From JAWWBN01 sp033720955 (GTDB lineage Bacteria > Acidobacteriota > Thermoanaerobaculia > Multivoradales > JAHEKO01), in assembly GCA_033720955.1 (NCBI GenBank), contig JAWWBN010000105.1:1-11659 (forward strand): a stretch of 11,659 nucleotides of DNA. Reading direction: 5' to 3'. How positions within the stretch are numbered: the stretch's first letter is position 1; each line of letters opens with the position of its first letter. Under the pieces are notes generated by a model. That model was not told the origin of the DNA. It saw only the letters and a program-made list of their open reading frames with translations, and did not search any database. This document shows positions 7,080-11,659 of the stretch, piece by piece. A program made the position numbers and the translations under genes.

Positions 7080-7101
7080 AGGCCCTCGATCAACAGCGGC
7101 G

Positions 7102-8772
7102 CTACGTCGAGCTCGGGGGCAGGTCCCCGACGTCGATCTCCTCGCCCGCCCCGAGCCGCTCGAGCACCCTCTCGTAGACCAGACGGTCGCGCGCGCGCTT
7201 CTCGGCGCCCCGCTTCCGCAGCGAGCCCATCACCAGGCTCATCCGCCGGTTGCCGTCGAGCCGCTCCTCGTTGCGGGCCAGAAAGGCCCAGTACACCGGG
7301 GTGATCGGACAGCTCCTCTTCGGGTCGAAGCGGCAGCCGCCACAGTAGTCGCTCATCTTGTCGATGTAGTTGGCCCCGGAGACGTACGGCTTGGTGGTCA
7401 TCAGGTCGCCGGTGGCGAAGCTGCCCATGGCCAGGACATTGGGCTCCACCACCCAGTCGTAGGCGTCGGCGTAGGCGACCCAGAACCAGTCGGCGAGCTG
7501 ACGCGGCTCGACGCCCAGCAGGGTGCCCAGGTTGGCCAGCACCATCAGGCGGGTGATGTGGTGGCTGTAGGCCTCCCGCCAGACGTCCGAGATCACCGTG
7601 TCGAGACAGGCGAGGCCGGAGGTGGCGCCCCACCAGGCCGGTGGCAGAGGCCGGCCGGCGTCGAGATGGGAGGGGGTGGCGCCGCCGTCGAGACCGCCCG
7701 GCTCGCCGGGCTCGGAAGGCCACTCGGCGCCGTTCCAGCGCGACCAGCCGCCGTCTCCGGGAGCGTGGGCGATGCGGCGGCGGTCCAGCTCGCGGAAGCC
7801 GTCGGTGGCGCGGTGGACGTGACGCACGAACTCCCGCCAGCCGGCGATCTGGCGCAGGAAGCCCTCCCTGCTGGAGAGCGGCGCCCCCGTGGCCAGGGCG
7901 TCCTCGACCACCCGGCGGGGGGTCAGCCGGGAGATGTTGAGCAGCGGCCCGATGCGGGTGTGGAAGAGCCCCCGCGAGCGGCTGGACATGGCGTCCTCGT
8001 AGGGGCCGAAGCTCTCCATGCACTCGTCGAGCGCCCATCGCCAGAGCCGCTCGGCGTCGTCGCGGGTCGCCGGCAGCGATTCCAGGTCCAGCCGGCCGGG
8101 GTGGAGGGCGAAGCGGCTCTCGATCAGGTCGCCCACCTCCCGGGTCAGCTCGTCGGGCTCGAAGACCGGCGGCTGGGGCGCCTTGGGCGTGCCGTCCCAC
8201 GGCTCGCGGTTGTCGGCGTCGTGGCTGTACCTGCCGCCGGCCGGGCCGCCCTCGTCCATGAGATAGCCGGTGTCCCGCCGCACCCGGCGGTAGAAGGCGT
8301 CCATGCGCCAGGGCGGCCCGCCGGTCGATTGGTCGAACTGCTCGCGGGTGGTCAGCCAGCCGGCGTGGTCCACCACCTCGAGCAGCCCGTCGTCCACCAG
8401 GGGCTCGAGGTCGGCGCGCAGCTCCCGCTCCGCCGGCTCCATCGCCGTGAGCCCGCCCAGCTCCTCGGCCAGCGGGCGCAGCGCATCGCCGTAGGGCCGA
8501 TCGGTCACCAGGTGCCGAACGGCTACCCCTCGCCGCGCCTGCTCCACGGCGAAGTGACGTTGGTTGGCGAGGATCAGCGCCAGCTTCTGCCGGTGGTAGG
8601 GCCGCCGATGGCCCTTCCAGGTGCTCTCGACCAGCACGATCCCGGTGTCGCCGGGCTCCCGGTCGGCCAGGGGTCCGAAGTCGTCGGTGAGCTGGTCGTA
8701 GGGCACGTAGACCCAGCCGCGGCCGTCCGCCGGCGGGTTCACCTCGGCGAGGGTATGGGCGAAGCGGGGCAC
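7102..8772 (-). CDS. Cryptochrome/photolyase-related protein, iron-sulfur (FeS-BCP, PhrB/CryB-like) group
   Basis: A 556-residue flavoprotein predicted to repair UV (6-4) photoproducts with blue light, or to act as a light sensor. The N-terminal Rossmann half (WVYVPYDQLTDDFGPL, LVESTWKGHRRPYHRQKL) is typical of photolyase-related proteins; the C-terminal half is the helical FAD domain. Four Cys at 389, 477, 480 and 488 fit the [4Fe-4S] ligands of Agrobacterium PhrB; C389 to C477 spans 88 residues, the spacing I recall there. The His pair H404-H405 (YSHHITRL) sits 15 residues after C389, matching the PhrB active-site histidines. The stretch between helices at about 360-380 (GEPGGLDGG) is a Gly/Pro-rich insert. 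The start is GTG at 8772, three bases after the stress-protein stop, with only a weak RBS, so coupled translation is likely. It is convergent with the UGPase gene across 22 bp. Confidence 0.93.
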   Translation of the reverse strand: MPRFAHTLAEVNPPADGRGWVYVPYDQLTDDFGPLADREPGDTGIVLVESTWKGHRRPYHRQKLALILANQRHFAVEQARRGVAVRHLVTDRPYGDALRPLAEELGGLTAMEPAERELRADLEPLVDDGLLEVVDHAGWLTTREQFDQSTGGPPWRMDAFYRRVRRDTGYLMDEGGPAGGRYSHDADNREPWDGTPKAPQPPVFEPDELTREVGDLIESRFALHPGRLDLESLPATRDDAERLWRWALDECMESFGPYEDAMSSRSRGLFHTRIGPLLNISRLTPRRVVEDALATGAPLSSREGFLRQIAGWREFVRHVHRATDGFRELDRRRIAHAPGDGGWSRWNGAEWPSEPGEPGGLDGGATPSHLDAGRPLPPAWWGATSGLACLDTVISDVWREAYSHHITRLMVLANLGTLLGVEPRQLADWFWVAYADAYDWVVEPNVLAMGSFATGDLMTTKPYVSGANYIDKMSDYCGGCRFDPKRSCPITPVYWAFLARNEERLDGNRRMSLVMGSLRKRGAEKRARDRLVYERVLERLGAGEEIDVGDLPPSST

Positions 8773-8775
8773 GGC

Positions 8776-9654
8776 TCAGGCGGCCGAGCTCTCGACCGCG
8801 GCGCCTGCCGGCGTCACGTCGTCGCCGCGGACGATCAGCACCGAGCGGTCGGCGCGCCGCAGGAGACGCTCGGCCGTGTTCCCGACCAGCAGCCGGACGA
8901 TGCCCTCGCGGGCGGCGCTGCCGGCGACGAGGAGGTCGGCCCGCTCGCGGCGGGCCACGGCCGGCACGGCCTCGGCCGCGGCGCCGCCGGCGAGGTGCAG
9001 CCGGTCGGGCGGCACCGAGACGGAGGGCAGACGCTCGACCAGCTCCTCCTGGGCCCGCCGGGCCTCCGCCTCCAGCGCCGCGAGCCGGCCGGAGCCCGCG
9101 AGCGACGCCAGCGGCCCCGGCGTCCAGGTGGAGACGACGTGCAGCTCGGCGTCGAGAAGGTCGGCCAGCTCGGCGGCGCGTTCGAGCACGGCGCGGTTGA
9201 GATCGAAGTCGGACTCCCAGGCGAAGGGCTCGACGGCGGCCAGGATGCGGCGGGGCGCGCCGGGAGCGTGGTCGTTGGCGCCGCCCTCCCTGGCGACCCA
9301 GACCGGAGCCGGGCAGCGGCGCACCAGGGCCGGATCGGTCGCGGCGTCGGGGCTCTTGACGACCAGGTCGAAGCCGTGCCGGGTCACCGCCTCCGCCACC
9401 GACCGGACGGGGTCGCCGTCGAGCAGCAGCAGGCCGGGATCCACCTCCTGTCGGCGGCACCTCTCCGCCCGCCGCTCGAGCTGCCGGCGCCGCTCGGCGC
9501 GGATCGGCTCGACGACCTGGCGTCCGTCCTCCATGAGGTCGGCCAGGGTGAGGCGAGCCGCGGTCCGTCGGGCGAGCCGGACGGCGGTGTCGAGGGCGGC
9601 GCCCGAGCGGCGCCGGGAATCGGAAAGGCACAGGATGGAGTGGATCTCGCTCAT
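8776..9654 (-). CDS. Tandem-domain universal stress protein (UspE-like)
   Basis: A 292-residue cytosolic protein with two UspA folds. Domain 1 (about 1-135; starts SEIHSILCLSDS) lacks the ATP-loop glycines; its loop reads KSPDAATDPALV. Domain 2 (about 136-280; RRILAAVEPFAW) has AGSAAREGIVRLLVGNTAER at 244-263, close to the GxxGxxG...GNTAE loop of E. coli UspE, so it may bind nucleotide. Such proteins aid survival of stress, but the biochemical role is uncertain. The ATG at 9652-9654 has an AGAGGG site 1-6 bases away and a GAAGAAG just before it. The stop is followed after 3 bases by the photolyase GTG, so both are probably one operon, linking stress response and light or UV damage. It is divergent from the SDR gene across 78 bp. 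Confidence 0.92.
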   Translation of the reverse strand: MSEIHSILCLSDSRRRSGAALDTAVRLARRTAARLTLADLMEDGRQVVEPIRAERRRQLERRAERCRRQEVDPGLLLLDGDPVRSVAEAVTRHGFDLVVKSPDAATDPALVRRCPAPVWVAREGGANDHAPGAPRRILAAVEPFAWESDFDLNRAVLERAAELADLLDAELHVVSTWTPGPLASLAGSGRLAALEAEARRAQEELVERLPSVSVPPDRLHLAGGAAAEAVPAVARRERADLLVAGSAAREGIVRLLVGNTAERLLRRADRSVLIVRGDDVTPAGAAVESSAA

Positions 9655-9662
9655 GCCCTCTT

Positions 9663-9724
9663 CTTCGCCGCCGGGACGGATTCAGTTGACGGCCGCCGCA
9701 TCCCGACGATCCTCAGCGGCGAAG
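9663..9724. promoter_or_regulatory. Divergent control region with 9-bp inverted repeat and a TTGACG box
   Basis: The 78 bp between the stress-protein and SDR starts must hold both promoters. cttcgccgc (9663-9671) and gcggcgaag (9716-9724) form an exact inverted repeat, 53 bp centre to centre, about five helical turns. Each arm also overlaps the Shine-Dalgarno zone of one gene, which may partly explain the match. TTGACG (9686-9691, plus) is a good -35 for the SDR, but its -10 (GATCCT after 16 bp) is poor. No B12-type light-regulator (LitR/CarH) site is evident. Confidence 0.35.
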
Positions 9725-9732
9725 GGAAGGCC

Positions 9733-10482
9733 ATGAGCGACGACCCGGGCCAGGCCACCGTCTACGCGGTTCTCGCCGGCGCCGGCGGCGTCGGCGGCGC
9801 CCTCTGCCGCCGCCTGGCGGCGAGCGGGCACACGGTGATCGTGGGCGGCCGGCGAGCCGAGCCCGTCCACGCCCTGGCCGACGAGATCGGCGGCGTCCCC
9901 TTCGAGGTGGATGGCCGCGACTTCGACCGGGTGGAGGAGATGCTGGACCGGGCCGGGGACGAAGGTCGCCTGGCGGGCGTCGCCAACTGCGCGGGGTCGC
10001 TGCTGCTGAAGCCCGCCCACCTGACGACCCGCCAGGAGCTGGAGGAGACCGTGGGCGCCAATCTGGAGACCGCCTTCGCGGTGGTGCGCGCCGCGGGCCG
10101 CAAGATGCGCTCGGGAGGCTCGGTGGTCCTGGTCTCGTCGGCGGCCGCCTCGATCGGGCTGCCGAATCACGAGGCCATCGCGGCGGCCAAGGGGGCGGTG
10201 GCGGGACTCACCCGTGCGGCGGCGGCCACCTATGCGTCGCGCGGGCTGCGGGTCAACGCCGTGGCCCCCGGCCTGGTGGAGACGCCGATGACCGAGCGCA
10301 TCGTGCGGAACGAGCGCGCCCTGGAGAGCTCGAAGAGTCTGCACGCCCTCGGCAGGGTGGGTACGGCCGACGAGGTGGCGGCGGCGATCGCCTGGCTTCT
10401 CGACGGCGAGTCGGCGTGGATCACCGGACAGGTCTGGGGTGTGGACGGAGGGCTGGCGACCCTGAGGTCGATGCGCTCCTGA
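9733..10482 (+). CDS. Short-chain dehydrogenase/reductase lacking the catalytic Tyr
   Basis: A 249-residue Rossmann protein of classical SDR length. It has the Gly-rich nucleotide motif (AGAGGVGGA, 15-23), GGRR at 38-41 after the second strand (suggesting NADP), NCAG at 85-88, N110, S136 and K153, plus VNAVAPGLVETPMT at 174-187 and the typical C-terminal WITGQVWGVDGG. The active-site Tyr of YxxxK is replaced by Ile149 (NHEAIAAAK), so normal hydride-transfer acid-base chemistry is doubtful. My recollection is that a subgroup of SDRs shares the NHEAIAAAK sequence and often lies beside photolyase genes; this needs a database check. The ATG at 9733 has a GAAGGGAAGG site just upstream. It is divergent from the stress-protein/photolyase operon and convergent with the TlpA-like gene. 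Substrate unknown. Confidence 0.9.
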   Translation: MSDDPGQATVYAVLAGAGGVGGALCRRLAASGHTVIVGGRRAEPVHALADEIGGVPFEVDGRDFDRVEEMLDRAGDEGRLAGVANCAGSLLLKPAHLTTRQELEETVGANLETAFAVVRAAGRKMRSGGSVVLVSSAAASIGLPNHEAIAAAKGAVAGLTRAAAATYASRGLRVNAVAPGLVETPMTERIVRNERALESSKSLHALGRVGTADEVAAAIAWLLDGESAWITGQVWGVDGGLATLRSMRS

Positions 10483-10513
10483 GCCGCGCCGCGGCGGACC
10501 GCTACGGCGGCTC
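10481..10513. terminator. Possible bidirectional terminator between convergent SDR and TlpA-like genes
   Basis: gagccgc (10481-10487) pairs with gcggctc (10507-10513) across a 19-nt GC-rich loop. The hairpin spans the whole 19-bp gap and both stop codons (TGA 10480-10482 plus; TAG 10502-10504 minus), so either transcript would form it. There is no U-tract on either side, and the match is only 7 bp. Confidence 0.3.
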
Positions 10514-11278
10514 CCGCGACTCGGGCGCGGGCAGCAGCGCGACCGCCTCCGCCATCAGGCGGCGGACGCCCTCGATCCCGATGGCGTAGGCGACGACCTT
10601 GCCCCGGTCGTCCACCAGGGCGGTGCGGGGGGGTCCGGGCACCCGGTAGGCCCGGTAGAGGTCGTCGCGGTCGGTGATCGCGGCGGGATAGCCGGTGCCG
10701 CGGTTGTCGAGGAAGCGCCGCGCCCGGTCGCGGTCGGCGCGCCGCTTCGCCGGGTTCTCGGGATCGTCGTAGCGGGTGATCGCCACCACCTCCAGCCCGT
10801 CGTCGCGATGCTCCCGGTAGAGCTCGTCGAGCTCGGCCATCTCCTTCCAGCAGGGGGAGCACCAGCGCGCCCAGAAGGTGACGATGGTGGCCGGGGCGGA
10901 GAAGGAGGCGGACCGGTTCCACGAGGCGAGCGTCACGTTCAGCGGCTCGAGGCCCTCCAGGCTGGGCACCGAGAGACCCCGCAGCTCCATCTGGAGCTGC
11001 CGTTCCCGCTCGGCGATGGCGCGCTCGATCTCGCGTGCCTGCCAGAGCGAGCCCCCGACCGCCGCCGCCGCTCCCGCCAGCAGGATGCCGGCGCGCGCGG
11101 CGAGGGCGCGCCGGGGTCGGTCGCGCCAGAGCGAGACGAGGCCCAGCCCCAGACAGACGAGAGCGAAGACCCAGGGGAAGCCGAAGATCGAGTTGAAGAC
11201 GCCGCGCGCGGCCAGGATTCCCACCACCGCACAGGCCGAGGCGAGCAGCAGGGGACGGGCGAAGGGGCTCCTCTCCAT
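10502..11278 (-). CDS. Membrane-anchored TlpA/ResA-like thioredoxin-fold protein
   Basis: A 258-residue protein that likely reduces disulfides or supports cytochrome maturation on the outer side of the cytoplasmic membrane. Residues 7-24, 32-51 and 57-79 are three hydrophobic helices in place of the usual single anchor or signal peptide. A charged linker (REIERAIAERERQLQMELRG, 82-101) follows, then a thioredoxin fold with WARWCSPCWKEM (C140, C143) and the cis-Pro loop VPGPPRTALVD (P217). The rest of the fold shows the ResA/TlpA-like insert around 165-195. Three helices put the domain outside if the N-terminus is inside, which the basic loop WRDRPRR supports only partly. The ATG at 11276-11278 has a GGAG 4 bases upstream. 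It is divergent from a carboxymuconolactone-decarboxylase-family gene across 126 bp. Confidence 0.88.
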   Translation of the reverse strand: MERSPFARPLLLASACAVVGILAARGVFNSIFGFPWVFALVCLGLGLVSLWRDRPRRALAARAGILLAGAAAAVGGSLWQAREIERAIAERERQLQMELRGLSVPSLEGLEPLNVTLASWNRSASFSAPATIVTFWARWCSPCWKEMAELDELYREHRDDGLEVVAITRYDDPENPAKRRADRDRARRFLDNRGTGYPAAITDRDDLYRAYRVPGPPRTALVDDRGKVVAYAIGIEGVRRLMAEAVALLPAPESREPP

Positions 11279-11372
11279 CGGGCTCCATCTTAAGCCCGAG
11301 CCGCGCCGCAGCCGCAGCCCGGGTGGAGCCGAAGGCGCCGCCGGCCGCTCTCGCCCCGCTCCTGCGGCGACG

Positions 11373-11397
11373 TAAGATCCCCCGTCGACGGGAGGAG
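11373..11397 (+). promoter_or_regulatory. TAAGAT -10-like box, palindrome and RBS before the CMD-family gene
   Basis: TAAGAT (11373-11378) is a plausible -10 box, though no clear -35 lies 17 bp upstream. It is followed by the perfect 12-bp palindrome cccgtcgacggg (11381-11392), which runs into the Shine-Dalgarno GGAGGAG (11391-11397), 7 bases from the ATG. A mirrored TAAGAT on the minus strand (plus 11287-11292) lies just before the TlpA-like start. The region is otherwise plain GC-rich sequence, and operator function is a guess. Confidence 0.3.
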
Positions 11398-11404
11398 CCT
11401 GGAG

Positions 11405-11659
11405 ATGACCGGAGAGCGGCAGCCGCCGGAGTCCTTTCTCGCCTTTCGGGAGCGTTACCCGGAGCTCGAGGAGGCGTGGCGCCGAGCGCGCGAGGGCGAG
11501 GCCGCCGGTCCCCTGGACGAGCGGGTGCGGCGGATGGTCAAGCTGGGGATCGCCGCCGGCTCGATGCGGCGCGGCGCGGTGCGCTCCGCCGCGCGCAAGG
11601 CGCTGGCGGCGGGGTGGAGCGCGGACGAGGTTCTCCAGGTGGTCGCGCTGGCGGCGACG
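11405..11659 (+). CDS. Carboxymuconolactone decarboxylase-family (AhpD-like fold) protein, N-terminal part
   Basis: 85 residues are visible before the window ends; the full gene would usually be about 110-130 codons. The pattern YPELEEAW, GPLDERVRRMVKLGIAAGSM, then AVRSAARKALAAGWSADEVLQ matches the small CMD-fold subfamily, helical proteins that include AhpD-type redox and decarboxylase enzymes. The relatives I recall have His in a GAVHSxxRxAL stretch; here the residue is Arg (GAVRSAARKAL). No Cys occurs in the part seen, so an AhpD-type CxxC activity cannot be claimed. The ATG has GGAGGAG 7 bases upstream and follows a possible -10 box. It is divergent from the TlpA-like thioredoxin gene, and a shared redox role is only a guess. 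Confidence 0.82.
   Translation, partial: MTGERQPPESFLAFRERYPELEEAWRRAREGEAAGPLDERVRRMVKLGIAAGSMRRGAVRSAARKALAAGWSADEVLQVVALAAT

Noticed and set aside
7057..9732. Long open plus-strand frame opposite the photolyase and stress-protein genes, joined in frame to the SDR
   Set aside because: The translation is Gly/Arg/Val/His-rich with no family motifs, and the minus strand has clear domains with matching catalytic residues. Only the part from 9733 is real.
1..11659. CRISPR array, tRNA, insertion sequence, toxin-antitoxin or phage genes
   Set aside because: No regularly spaced repeats, no cloverleaf-like sequence, no transposase or integrase motifs and no flanking direct repeats were found on reading both strands.

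Overview
The window is 11.66 kb of very GC-rich bacterial DNA, with most coding positions ending in G or C. It carries twelve protein genes, two of them cut by the window edges, and I see no RNA gene, CRISPR array, insertion sequence or phage gene. Two large secreted proteins have the build seen in Acidobacteriota, especially Thermoanaerobaculia-like lineages: a seven-repeat FG-GAP propeller ending in a short Gly/Thr-rich tail with an 'LGNG' core, and a Cys-rich protein with a 'TPGFWGTHP' module. With the high GC and a eukaryotic-type UDP-glucose pyrophosphorylase, this suggests an uncultured Acidobacteriota-type organism. That placement is an inference.

Layout. 1-248 (-): start of a DUF819-family membrane protein. 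361-2163 (-): secreted FG-GAP/VCBS propeller protein with a PPC-like domain. 2354-2851 (-): DinB-family metalloprotein. 3071-4123 (-): Cys-rich secreted protein. 4356-5030 (-): exported TPR protein. 5278-5703 (+): small haem-less bacterioferritin-like protein, whose stop overlaps the start of a UTP-glucose-1-phosphate uridylyltransferase (about 5691-7079, +). 7102-8772 (-) and 8776-9654 (-): an iron-sulfur photolyase/cryptochrome just behind a double-domain universal stress protein. 9733-10482 (+): a divergent short-chain dehydrogenase that lacks the catalytic Tyr. 10502-11278 (-): membrane-anchored TlpA-like thioredoxin. 11405-11659 (+): start of a carboxymuconolactone-decarboxylase-family protein.

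How the parts fit. The most suggestive unit is 7.1-10.5 kb. A putative photorepair or light-sensing flavoprotein with a [4Fe-4S] cluster sits in an apparent two-gene operon with a stress protein, and that operon is divergent from a Tyr-less SDR across 78 bp that holds a 9-bp inverted repeat. The ferritin-like gene and the UDP-glucose enzyme form a second, translationally overlapping pair with a reasonable sigma70-like promoter. The left half is mostly separate minus-strand genes for exported or surface proteins, two of them followed by strong GC-rich stem-loops without U tracts. All intergenic gaps are below 250 bp. I see no clear new defence or mobile system; the novelty is in unusual family members and their pairing.
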